Assembly (NCBI GenBank): GCA_019671005.1
Contig: CM033724.1
Coordinates: 20,809,786 to 20,873,785 of the forward strand
DNA: 64,000 nucleotides
Direction of reading: 5' to 3'
DNA from: Hibiscus mutabilis
Lineage: Eukaryota > Streptophyta > Magnoliopsida > Malvales > Malvaceae
Shown one piece after another: positions 34,117 to 45,813 of this stretch. Position numbers and translations under genes: made by a program. Below the pieces are notes generated by a model. That model was not told the origin of the DNA and made no database searches. It saw only the letters and a program-made list of their open reading frames with translations. Every line of letters begins with the position of its first letter. Position 1 is the stretch's first letter.

Positions 34117-35757
34117 TACCAGCAAATCAATTAATAACCAGCTGTATGACAAAACAATCCCCCCGCCCCTAAGATTAAACTGTTCCTGCTTATAACAAAG
34201 CAACCAAAAATTACCATATCATTTTCACATAGATAGCTGAGAAAAGATAAAACAAGTTCAAACGCAGGTATAAACATGCTTGGAATCCAAAGCCTACAGC
34301 AATCATTGATTTGAGACCCCATGAATAAGTGTACTTCAGCAACACAGCAACATAAGTAGGAGAACAACAACGTAAAAGCAAACAAAAGAGTTTTTTTACT
34401 ATTAAAAAGAACCCAATTACACGGAAGGTCAATTCAGATCAAGGTTTAAGTTCAAAAAACAGGAAAACAAATTAGACAAAATTCCAAGCTAAAATCTAGA
34501 GCAGAAAACTCTTAAACTCTGTTTATCTCAATGATCTGATCTAGTGAGTTTGACTTCAACATTTCCTCAGAAACCAAGACAAGATCCAAAAAAAGTATAA
34601 AGAAGATATTTGAACTAAAAGCCAAATTACAGGAAATCGCTAATTCCAGACCATACCTTGTTCAAAGACAGGCAAAATTTGCCCAAAATGCAAAAACCCA
34701 GAAACAAACTTCAAAACGCTGACTTAAAAATATCGGATCCAAACCCTTTTCAAAGAAAAATGAAAGACGGTGAATTTGAAAAATAAAGAGCTTTAAAAAA
34801 AAGGACAAAACAAGCAAAGAAGAGAAAATGGCACTTCACACACTTCAAAAGAAAAAAAGATGCAAATGTCCACGTTCAGAAAGACTGACACAAAAGGAAA
34901 AAGGAATAGAGTATAAGAGAATCCAAAACCAAATGCCACACCAAAATAAGAAAAAAAGAATAGCACCTATATCAAAAGCTTCAAAATACCCCTATTTTTT
35001 TTCCTTTTAAAAAACATCAAAGGAAAACAAGAGAACCCAGACTCGTCACTAGAAAAACAAAAGCAAAAACTGATCCAACCCATCTGAGAACACGTCAATA
35101 AATGCAGATGGAAACAACAATAATCCAAGTAAAAATGACAATTTTTAGTCCATTTGAACACTAAAAAATACAATAAAATAATGCGGAGGAGCAATGAAGT
35201 TAGGTACCCAGTAGCGGATCGGTAGATGCTTACACTGGAAGAAAGGGAAGATGAATCTTTACAGAGAAGGTTCCATTTTCATACAAAGACAGGGAATAAG
35301 AGGAAATGTTTTAAAAAAAATGAATTTCTGAGAGAGACAGAGGAAAGAGGCTTGTCTTTTTTTTTTCTTTGAATTGATGAGTTGTTTTATTGATGTGTAG
35401 GTGTTTTGTAAGCCAAAAACTCTTTGTTGGGTGGGATTTTTGGGAGAGAGTGTGCGTGTGTTTTAGTTGGCGTAAATAAGGATAAAATGTTTGGGGTTGC
35501 TTTGATTTTTTGAAAAAAAAAAATTAAGAAATAATTAATTAGGTGAAATGGAGGTTTGTTTATAGGTAAAATCTCAGGGTTTTTTTTTAAAGGAATGGTT
35601 TTGCTTTGTATTAGTAGAAAAGAGACATCCCGCCAAAGCTTGGAATTGCCAATTGTTTGCTAATTATTACTAATTTAATAATAAATTCATAATTGATTTA
35701 TTCGAATTTATAAAGCAGTTATGAATATACTTGAGTGGGGTACAATTTTTTTTATTT

Positions 35758-35995
35758 TAGGGTTTACAAGTTATGAGTTTAGGTTTAGTAGTTTAGAATT
35801 GATGGATTATGGTTAGAGTTTTAAAGTTTGAGGTTAGAATTTAGGGTTTATATATTAAAACCTCAATCCCTAACTATATTATCCTACCCTATAAACCCTA
35901 AATTATAACCTTAAACTCTAAATTCTAACCACAACCACTAAATTCCGAACTCTTAAACCTCTAATTTTAAACTCTAAACCTTAAAACTAAGACGC
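35758..35995. mobile_element. Foldback of degenerate telomere-like heptads
   Basis: The left arm is a run of TTTAGGG/TTTAGAG/TTAGAAT-like units ending GGTTAGAATTTAGGGTTTAT. The right arm is CCCTATAAACCCTAAATTATA and so on, its diverged reverse complement. The arms are about 100 bp each around a centre near 35865. It is present in duplication copy 2 and not in copy 1 (about 26725), so it was inserted after the duplication or lost from copy 1. Confidence 0.55.
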
Positions 35996-36815
35996 TTATA
36001 GAAACTTTTTGTTTCCACCACCTGTGTATGGGATAATAATCCATAAAATAAATCATTATGATATCAATAATCAGTTGGTATAACAATATGAAGAATAGGT
36101 CCCTTAAGTAAGGTTAGAGATTCGCAGGGGCAAAGCTACATTTAAAATTAGGGATCAATTTTGACCCTGCTTGATTTGTTGGGCATGGGTTTTTAAGGAA
36201 CTAATATAGAATTTTTTTTGAATAATTACTACCTAGGGGGAAGGGTTGCTCCTATTGGGTCTAGAACCCACAACCTAGGGGAGGGGTCAACTGAGAGCTT
36301 TTAATCACATGCTCTAAAAATTGTTGACACTAATATAATTTTTTTAGAATTTTTCATAGGAAATATTAAAATTGATCTCACTTGATTTGTTAAGGTATTA
36401 GGCTAACAATACTTATTGTTGTGGCATGGGAATCCCCATACCTCATACTCCACTCCGACCCACTATAGGAAAATTCTTGGCTTCGCCACTAGGATTCGAA
36501 TTCTGATGTTGTAAATGAAGACAACTAGATTGAGAGAGTCGTCTCCATATTAGGTCTACAAAATTTGATCTGAATTAGTCGATTAACGAATCAGATACCG
36601 ATGATAAAACAAAAAATTGTGATATTTATAATAATTAAACAACTTTATAAGATGTTCCTTAGAGGCTTAGTTTAGGTTTTGTTTGGAGTTTTAGGGGATT
36701 TAAGATAATGCGCTGACCAATGACTTATTGCCACTTATGATACAACTGGACCATTAATAATTCAACTGAATTTGATGCCTTGAATTGAAGTATCAATATG
36801 TCATTGGACCACCTT

Positions 36816-38374
36816 GAATTATTCAGAAATTGTTGGGATTTAAATTTCTTTTTCCGTTTCTTGCTTTGGAAAATTTTGCTTTTTATATTTATTTTAATTC
36901 CTTCTAATTAGTACCTTCAAATTTAACTGTTTTTATTTAAAATTAATTACTATTTGTTTTAGAATGTTTTAACGGTTTTTCTTCGCATTTAAAAATGTTG
37001 TTTTAGTGTAATTTTTCTCCATTTTTTTTGCTCTACAGCAGTTTTCAAGAAATTTTTGAAGAATTTTTTCCTTTTTTGTTGCTGGCGGTGGCTTTAGCCA
37101 TTGGCTGTATCTTTTTTGTAAATAAATAAAAATCTATAATTGCAGATGAATACTCTTTTCACATTTTTAAGTTTACTTTGTTATTTTTTAATTTGCTTTG
37201 GCAGATTCATATCATATATTTTTTCATCTGTTTTTATAACAGTTCATTCGTCTGATTTTATGGCAATTTTAGTATATCTTTGTGACATTGTTGCATATTT
37301 TTTAGTAGTTTAACGTTCGTATAAAGAATATGAATCGAGCGTTCTTAGCAACGAATATCGGTGGTCTGTAATGCTTTTGATTCCCTTTTATGGTTTTGTC
37401 GATATGTCAAGAATAAGTAGCGAAAGAGTTTGCTCTCTTCTTAGAACACTATGGACAAAGTAGTTGTTTGCTGAATTTCATTTAGAAGATTATTCAAATC
37501 CTTCTGAAAGTGATAGGTTTTGTATTATTCAAATCCTTCTGAATTTGCGATGTGATTCCTTTGTAATTCTTTCACTTTGAATATAATCTAGTATATTTCA
37601 AAAAAAAAATGTTTTAACAAAAATTAAATATAAAGGTAAAGGAAAGAAAGAAAGAAAAAAATGTATATAAAAATATAATTAATTAAAATTAATTTTAAAA
37701 TATATAACATTTATTTACAAAAAAATATTAAAAATTAAAATAGAGGACAAAAAGAAAATAAAATATCATTAATAGAAGTTATTTTAACAAATCATTTGTG
37801 GACGCTTTTTTTTAAATAAACTTATATTATATGAAAACATGCTTTGTGTTTAATATATTGAAAAATATTGAATAAAAGAGAAACTCATAAAGTGTAATTT
37901 CATTTTCCATTTAAAATATATTGTTTTTATTGGGTAAAAAAACTGTGAAAAATTAAATAGTTATAAGCTTTTAATTCTTTTATTTTGCATCAAATCTCAT
38001 GGGATAAAAGGATGATATTTCAAAACATGATATTAAGTGGATTTTCTATCAAACCCTATGACTACGCGGAATAAATACTTTTTGTTATAAACTATGGAAT
38101 TATAATAGGGATGTACATTCTACCCGGCCTGATTGGGTTCAAACTCAATTTGATCGGATGGGATTGAGTTTTTTTTTTATATAAAAATGGGTTTGGGTCG
38201 AGTCGCATTTTTTAAGGCGCTTTCGGGCCGGGGTCAGATTTATGGTAGAAAATATCTAACCCGACCCGAGATTAATAGTATAAATTCTCATATATTTTTT
38301 AGAGATATTTGCAATAATGCCTTTGCTTTATTTTTTTTTACAATTAGGTTATTAAAATTGATTTTTTCACAATT
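36816..38374. other. AT-rich spacer, nothing recognised
   Basis: No gene is supported. Near 37485-37552 a phrase ATTATTCAAATCCTTCTGAA occurs twice. At 37600-37608 an A-run follows AATATAATCTAGTATATTTC and could be the tail of a retroposed copy. 38106-38270 is rich in GGGTTTGGGTCG and GACCCGA phrases common in old plant repeats. Confidence 0.35.
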
Positions 38375-38648
38375 TGTAACCCCTTAAACCGGCCTATTCG
38401 TGAAGTCTAATTCTGGGAGGTCACATTCCTTACTAAAATTTTAACCATAAAAATATTTGAATGTTTAAAAGCAAAATCAAGTAATAAAAGTAATCCCATA
38501 CATAAATAATTTAAGATAATTAGTAAAATCCTCATCAAAATGTGATTACATCATAAAGCCACACAAGACAATGTAATAAAACATATTTTAACAAAATATA
38601 AGCTCATATCACCCGATAAAGACAGTCTGAAAGATAAAAACATTACAT

Positions 38649-38692
<44 letters not shown>

Positions 38693-39708
38693 TTGAATGT
38701 GTAGATCCTCCAAGTGCCAAGTCTGGGAAGTATATCCAAAAGTTTATGAAAGGAGAAAGATTTGAAGTATGATATAGGGAGCTCAGTGTGCTCCAACAGT
38801 GCATATAAAAACTTTTTATATAATTTAGGTAAACCAAACATTTCGAGAAAACATGTTATAAGAGCATCCAAAATTTTCATGTAAGTCAATCTACCCTTCA
38901 TTCGAACTCCACGATACAGTTCCTCAGAACTGTATCATATACATATATAAGCATTAACCTGAGCTCATTGGGCATGGGTACCATATTAAGGGAATACCTT
39001 AGGTGCGGGCAGAATTACCCTAGCCGAAGTATAAGAACCGAATACGGGTGGAATTACCCTATCCGAAACATAAGAACTTTATACGAGCGGAATTACCAGC
39101 CGGATCAGGGCTAAACCTTCAGAGACTTCATATCATAACCCAAGTACCCCAATGAATCAGTCCAAACAGTATTATAGTATACCGTAATAAACATATTTGT
39201 GTATAGATAAACAATAACAAAAAAACATGCTTTTTATATCGGTACTAGGGCATATATCAGACATATAGTACAATCATGTTCAAAAAATTCAAAGAACATG
39301 TTATGTTTATACGAAATCAAACATGTTAGTCATGTGCACATGATCAGTTTAATAAAACATGTAAAACAATATACATAACAGTCGTGTAACACATAAGGAA
39401 CACGCCTCAAAAGATCAAGTCAGTCAGACGGTCTACTAAGCACTAGGACAACGCTCAACTGCAAAGCTGGAACGGGTTACAATGGGCTCTCGCGGCTGAA
39501 CTGATCAGGACGAGCTGGGCTGGGCATAAGCACGATCAGGAGATCCGTGAGTACCTTTAACATTTCAATCATCGGACGGTCGCCGAAAAAGGTCACTAGA
39601 GACATTAGAGGTCTCTATCCTTAAATGCCAAAATTGCGTCAGAAAGTAAGAAGCTCCGACGAAAGCCTTGCCGGCATTAGACAAGAGGTCAGCTAGTTGG
39701 GTTTTGCA
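38375..39708 (-). repeat. 3' LTR of gypsy element 1
   Basis: 1,334 bp, TGTAACCCC...TTTTGCA on the + strand. It contains a TA run (38651-38689) almost absent from the partner LTR, and a three-fold tandem motif around GAATTACC at about 39005-39110, also found in the partner. Confidence 0.85.
38651..38689. repeat. (TA)n microsatellite within LTR
   Basis: About 38 bases of TA. The same place in the other LTR (about 45009-45018) has only ATATATATA, so the run expanded after insertion. Confidence 0.9.
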
Positions 39709-39949
39709 CTCCCCCTCTTGTTGAACATGCCTAAACTATCGACGCACTCAAACGGCGATGGTGATAGCCAAAAATGAAAGAAAATTGAGGCGATTCTTAG
39801 AGAGTTCTGAAAAAGCTTTTAAACAATTTGGAAGACGATCGGAGTGGCAAACTAGTAAGTGGTGTTGATGGTTATGATCGGATGAACGAGGGGATTCTTT
39901 TGGTGCCAGCGGTGAGTGACACGGTGTGGTGGTGAGGGAGATCGAAGAT

Positions 39950-42900
39950 AGTGGTTGGCGGTCTTAACTCCACATCCTAAACCTGAATAACGTAACTCAG
40001 ATCTGGATGGTAGTTCCTCAACATAGATATATGAAACACATCATGAATACGGCTAAGCTGGGGAGGCAACTCAAGCTAATAGGCAACTGTTCCAACTCTC
40101 TTCACTATATGATATGGCCCAATAAATCTCGAACTCGGCTTACCTCTGCGTCTAAATCTCAAAACCTTTTTCCACGAAGAATCCTTCAAAAAGACTTGAT
40201 CATCAACTTTGAAACTCGATATCTTTCCTCATCCGATCAGCATAAGACTTCTGTCTGTCAAAGGCTTCCCTCAGATGGTCTCGAATCAATCTGACAGTTT
40301 CTTCAGTCTCTCTGACCAACTCTAGGCCCAAAGTCTTTTTATCATACAACACAGTCTAACATATAAGAGTATGATATTTATGACCATACAGAGCCTCGAA
40401 CGGTGCTATACAAATACTATCCTGATAACTGTTATTGTATGCAAACTCGGCCAAGGGTAAGAAATCTTCCCAACTGCCACAAAAGTTGATCATGCATCCC
40501 CACAACATATCTTCTAGAATTTGAATCACTTTCTATGACTGACCTTCAGTCTGCGGATAAAAGGACGTAATAAAATTCAAACATATACCCAAGGCCTCTT
40601 GTAGGGCCTTCCAAAATTGTGAGGTAAATCTCAGATCTCGGTCAGAAATGATAGATAAAGGCACATCATACAGCCTGACAATCTCAGAAATATACAATCT
40701 AGCCAGCTTTTCCAAAGAATAAGTAACTCAAATAGGAATAAAATTAGTTATCTTAGTAATTCAATCCATAATAACCCAAATAGAATTCTTTTTAGAATGT
40801 ATCAGAGGTAATCTGGTAAAAAAATCCATCGTGATATGTTCTCATTTCCACTCAAGAATCTTAATAGGCTACAAAAGACTAGAAGGATGTTGATGTCATA
40901 CCTTAACCTGTTGACAAGTCAGACAGCTAGACACATAATCTGAGATATCTTTCTTTATGCTAACCCAACGATACCTCTGCCTCAAGTTTTGGTACATCTT
41001 ATCTCCACCAGGATGCATAGCATATGGGCTACTTGAGCCTCATAGATAATGGTCCGCTTCAACTTGGCATCATCATACACACAATAACGACACTTGAAAC
41101 ACAGAACCCAATCTTGATCAAAGGCATAAATAGATATGTATCCCTACTCAACCTATTGTATGACAGGAAGTATAGAACTATCCAAAAGTTGTTTAGTCTT
41201 AATTTTCTCAACCAAGGTCGGCTTAACCTGAAGCTCAACCAGTAAACTACTATCATCATATATACCCATCCTGGCAAATAAGGACATCAAATCTGTAATA
41301 GCCTTTCGACTCAAAGAATCAGCAACAACGTTGGCCTTCCCTAGGTGATACTCAATCTCACAATCATGATCTTTAAGGAGCTCAAGCCAACGATGCTGTC
41401 TCAGATTAAGCTCTTTCTGTGTAAGAAGATATTTTAGGCTCTTATGATCTATATAGATATAACACTTTTCTCCTTAGAGATAGTGTCTTCAAATCTTTAA
41501 GGCAAAAACCACAGCGGATAGCTCTAAATTATGAGTAGGATAGTTACACTCATGCGACCTCAAATAATGGGAAGAGTACGCAATCACTCTACCATCCTGC
41601 ATCAGAAAGTATCCAAGTCTGGAGTGCGATGCATCACTGTAAATCGTGAAATCTTTCTTAGACTCAGGCTGGGTTAACATTGGAGCTTGCGTTAGAGTTG
41701 TCTTTAACTTCTCAAAACTTTCTTGCTGAACATTAGTCTAGATAAATAGAACATTATTCCTCAATAGTTTCATTAGAGGGGTAGCAATGATAGAGAAACC
41801 CTCATCGAAGCGTCTATAGCACCCAGCTAAACCCAAGAAACTGCAGATCTCAAAAATATTCTTGGGTTGCTTCCAGCTCACAATGGCTTCAATCTTGCTT
41901 GGATTAACTTGAATAACTCGAGCCGATACCACATGTCCAAGAAATGTCACTTTGCTGATCCAGAATTCACACTTGCTCAGCTTGGTGTACAGACGATGTT
42001 TTTAAGAGTTTATAGAATAATTCTCAGATACTCAACATGTTCAGCCTCAGACCGAGAGTAGACATAATGTTATCGATAAACGCCACTACAAACTGATCTA
42101 AGTAGGGCCAAAATACATGATTCACCAGCTCTATAAAGATAGTAGGGGCCTTAGTCAATCTGAATAACATCACTAAAAACTCTTAATGCCCATATCTAGT
42201 GCGAATGATTGTCTTTGCAACATCAGACCCCTTTATCTTTAGCTGGTAATAACCAAATCAGAGGTTAATATTCGAGAAAACTAAAGCTCCCCAAAATTGG
42301 TCAAACAAGTCATTAATCTTGGGTAGAGGGTATTTATTTTTGACTGTTAGCTTATTCAGCTTTTGGTAATTAATACACATCTCAGAGAATCATCTTTCTT
42401 TTTAACAAACAAGACTGTAGCTCCATAAGGTGAATAGCTTGGTCGAATAAATCCTCGATCAAAGAGCTCTTGCAACCAAGTTTTTAACTCCTTAAGCTCT
42501 TTAAGAGCCATGCGATAAGGAGCCATAGATACTGGTGCAGAACTCGAATAGGTCTCAATCTCAAGCTCAACATTCCTATCCGATGGTAACATAGTAATTT
42601 CTCTGGGAAAATATCAGAAAACTCATTAACAGTGCGAATTTCCCCGATCTTAGATAAATAGCCCTTCGTATTCAAGATACAGGCAATAAAGGTCTCATAC
42701 CCTTTTCGAATTATTCTGTCGGTAGTTAAGGTAGATATTACATTAGACAAATACTCGCATCTCTCTTACTAAAACCACTGTTCTATCATTAGAAGTCTTT
42801 AGAGTCACTCTCTTAAGCTCGTAATCTAGACTAACCTGATGTTCTGTCAACCAATCCATACCAAGGATCAAATCAAACTCTTCTAATGGTAGCTCTACCA

Positions 42901-43300
42901 GGTCAGCCGAAAAGCTTTCCCCTAAAACCTCAAGAGGACATCGTCTAAAAATCCTATCCACGATCACTGACTGACCCACTAGGCTTATAACAGTAACTAT
43001 ATCCTTGGTGATTTTAATTGGAATTTAAAGGTCTCGGGACACAGATCTTGATACATATGAATGGGTAAAGCCGTTGTTAAGAAATACAAAATATGGAACA
43101 AAATATATAGTAAAAGTACCTACAATGATGTCTGGCTCATCTCTATCATCACGACGTCTGGCAGTAGAGACAAGTGTGGGTTGTCTGGCCTCGGTCATAA
43201 CTAGTCCCCTACTTTGATAGGTTTGTCCCCTACTATCAGATCTAGTAGTAGATCTTGAAACTTTACCCTGGTGATGACCTGTAATTGGTGTCTAGACAGA
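39950..43300 (-). pseudogene. Gypsy element 1 pol (protease, RT, RNase H, integrase), decayed
   Basis: In minus-strand order: protease region near 43060 reading NNGFTHSYV where the family motif has D-S-G, so the catalytic Asp appears lost; DLILGMDWLTEHQ (about 42870); an RT start with PYRMALKELKELK and SPYGATVLFVKKKD; the RT box FIDN near 42075 instead of FIDD; FLGHVVSA (41943); RNase H TIYSDASHSRLGYFLMQDGR; integrase SIISDRDLRFTSQFWKALQE (about 40650); and a C-terminal LSRIHDVFHISMLRNY (about 39990). Frames change many times. Confidence 0.8.
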
Positions 43301-43557
43301 TGCTTGCAAATGGGCTATAGTCTGTAAATAGGTAGGAGTCTGAGTCGATGTTCGATCTGTAGAAGGTGGGTATGAACTCTCTTTCTAGAAATATTCAATA
43401 GATCCACATTAGAAGCAAGCACCCGATAGCTTCTTACATTCTTTTCGGTTTAATTTACCATAATATTCACATACGGGTATAAGAGAGAACCTTAATAAAC
43501 CACCCCATAGACAGCTGGGCTTTGAGATGCCGTAGGCCTATATCTCGAATCACCCCT

Positions 43558-44540
43558 CTAATATGCTGCAGTGCAAGCCCTTTTAATAGGGCGTAGGCAA
43601 GACTCACTCTGGCCAAAAGATCTTCTAAATCGATCTTGGTTCCTCTCTCGATCCTTATCTCTATCTCGATCTATATTTCCACTACTCTGACTAGCTACCA
43701 AAATCTCCATCTTTTCTGTAGTCTTGACCCAATTTATTAGGTCCTCAAACACCTCATCATGGTGTGTGGTTACCCGATCACGTATCCCAATACAGAGATC
43801 CTCTAAGAACTTATTATATATGTCATTCTCAGTAGATGCCAAACCAATATCGTATTTCAACAAATGCCTAACGCCTCATCATGGTGTGTGGTCACTATCA
43901 TAAAACCCTGTACCAAGTCTTTAAATGCATGACGCCTCTCCCTCAAGAATTGTTCACCCAGAAAATGATTTCTAAAATGCTCTTTAAAGAAGTCCCATGT
44001 CAACCTCTCTGGGGGTACACTGCTCACCACGGACTCCCACTAAGTGTGGGTATTCTCGTCCAATATAGACATCGCTCTTAAATATCTTATAGCTGGCTCT
44101 AAATCCAACTGGTCTATACGTCTCATAGTGTCATACAGCTAGCTCTTAGCCTCGATCAGTGCTTTACTAAGAGATCCTAAGAAGGTCTTGACCCCGTTAG
44201 CAATTAGGGTCTGAGAGATAAGAACTTTAGGCGTGATGCTTGATGCTCTAACTACACCCTGAATCATTTGGAGAAATTGTTTACTCAAAGTCTCATCAGT
44301 AACTCCAGTCATAGGTTCTATCCTAGAAGTAGCCGATCCTCTAATTGGGGTCGTCATGTCAATACTAGGAGCAGGTGGCAGATCAGTCAGCACGACAAAA
44401 CTACTAGGGGCGGGAGGATCTGAAGGAAAAGAAGGCTCTACAGGAGCTGGAGGGTTTGTCATAGGGTCATCTATAGGTTCGATAAATCTTGTTGCTCGAC
44501 CCAGCCCATGGACAGGTTGACGTCTTCGACGGGTGCTCAT
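43558..44540 (-). pseudogene. Gypsy element 1 gag, frameshifted
   Basis: It opens at 44540 with MSTRRRRQPVHGLGRATRF and is open for 133 codons. The sequence continues in other frames through a conserved gag stretch (FLEDLCIGIRDRVTTHHDEV) near 43790. Stops and frame changes separate the pieces. The ATG lies about 175 bases inside the primer-binding site. Confidence 0.65.
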
Positions 44541-44715
44541 AATGGAGAATCTCTACAAAAGGGAATACTTAGGGTCAAAATTAGCATTGGAGTATCGCAC
44601 ACAGATAAACATATAAATCTCGGTGACATGACCCTTATTAAACTTATTGGTAGAATATTTTATGAAAATATTTTATTTAGGACCCATTCACAGTCCAGGG
44701 TTTATAAAACCAAAA

Positions 44716-44727
44716 GCTCTGATACCA
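44716..44727 (-). other. Primer-binding site of gypsy element 1
   Basis: Minus-strand TGGTATCAGAGC, complementary to the 3' end of initiator-Met tRNA, six bases inside the 5' LTR. It fixes the element's orientation. Confidence 0.9.
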
Positions 44728-44733
44728 ACCAAA

Positions 44734-45747
44734 TGTAACCCCCTAGATCGACCTATGCGTGAAGTCCAATTCTGAGAGGTCACATTCCTTACTAAAGTTT
44801 TAACCATAAAAATATTTGAATGTTTAAAATCCAAATCAAGTAATAAAAGTAATCCCATACATAATTAAGTTAAGATAATTAGTAAAATCCTCATCAAAAT
44901 ATGATTACATCATAAAGTCACACAAGGCAACGTAATAAAACATATTGTAATAGAATATAGGCTCATGTCACCCGATAAAGACAGTCTGGAATATAAAAAC
45001 ATTACATCATATATATACGAATTGAATGTGTAGATCCTCTAAGTGCCAAGTCAGGGCCTATCCAAAAGTATCTGAAAGGGGAAAGATTTGAAGTATGAGT
45101 TAGGGAGCTCAGTGTGTTTCAACAGTGCATATAAAAACATTTTATATAATTTAGATAAACCAAACATTTTGAGAAAACATGTTATAAGAGCATCCAAAGT
45201 TTTCATATAAGTCTATCTAGCCTCCACCTGAACTCCAGGATGCAATTCCTCATAACGGTATCATATACATAAATAGGTATTAACCCGAGCCCATTGGGCA
45301 TGGGTACCATCCTAAGGGAATACCTTAGGTCCGAGCGAAATTACCCTAACCGAAGCATAGGAACTGAATATGGGAGGAATTACCCTAGCTGAAGCATTAT
45401 AACCTTATACGTGCAAAATTACTAGCCGGATCTGGGCTGAACCTTTAGAGACTTCATATCATAACCCAAATACCCCAATAAATTAGTCCATGCAGTATTA
45501 TAGTATGCAGTAATGAACAATGATAACAAAAATTAATAAACATATTTGTATACAGATAAACAGTAACCAAAGAACATGCTTGTCATATCGGGTACTAGGG
45601 CATATATCAGACATATAGTATAATCACACTAAAAAAATTCAGAAAACATGTTATGTTTATATGAAATCAAACATGTCAGTTATGTGCACATGATCAGTTT
45701 AATAAAACTTGTAAAACAATATGCATAATAGTCGTGTAGCACACAAG
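44734..45747 (-). repeat. 5' LTR of gypsy element 1, truncated
   Basis: 1,014 bp matching 38375-39397. Divergence from the partner LTR is clear, with many substitutions, so the element is not young. Confidence 0.85.
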
Positions 45748-45813
45748 TTCGGTAAACCCTAATGTAACTCGCTCGATTCAGTCTTACGACTAGACCAAGT
45801 CAAGAGGGTTACA
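45748..45813 (+). mobile_element. 66-bp LTR scrap inside gypsy element 2 integrase
   Basis: It ends AAGAGGGTTACA. In reverse complement it reads TGTAACCCTC...GGTCTAG...GAATCGAGCGAG...TACATTAGGGTTT, which resembles the LTR end at 49768-49825 (TATAACCCC...GATCTAG...GAATCAAGCAAG...TACATTAGGATTT). It is thus the terminus of a related LTR in the opposite orientation. It interrupts the integrase frame just after VSDRD. Confidence 0.65.

Larger units (their letters stand above)
29081..36815. repeat. Segmental duplication, copy 2
   Basis: Direct-orientation counterpart of 24315-27530, expanded by a copia element (29181-33320) and a foldback insertion (about 35758-35995). Removing the copia element joins TTATCCTTGA to TACACCTATTA, as in copy 1 (about 24415-24435). 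About 130 bases after the copia site (near 33345-33490) have no counterpart in copy 1; they continue the LINE relic, so copy 1 probably lost them. Confidence 0.85.
38375..45747 (-). mobile_element. Gypsy element 1, minus strand, 5' LTR truncated
   Basis: Outer 3' end at 38375 (TGTAACCCC on the + strand). The 3' LTR is 38375-39708, bounded by a purine tract (minus strand AAGAGGGGGAG) at about 39709-39719. The primer-binding site TGGTATCAGAGC is at 44727-44716, complementary to initiator-Met tRNA. The 5' LTR begins at 44734 and matches the 3' LTR up to about 45747, where it ends abruptly at a foreign LTR scrap. About 320 bases of that LTR are missing. Gag and pol are decayed. Confidence 0.88.

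Noticed and set aside
45759..45813. Integrase extension LVTLLTWSSRKTESSELH after VSDRD as a novel integrase variant
   Set aside because: The underlying DNA is the end of an inserted LTR in the opposite orientation, so the peptide is not integrase.
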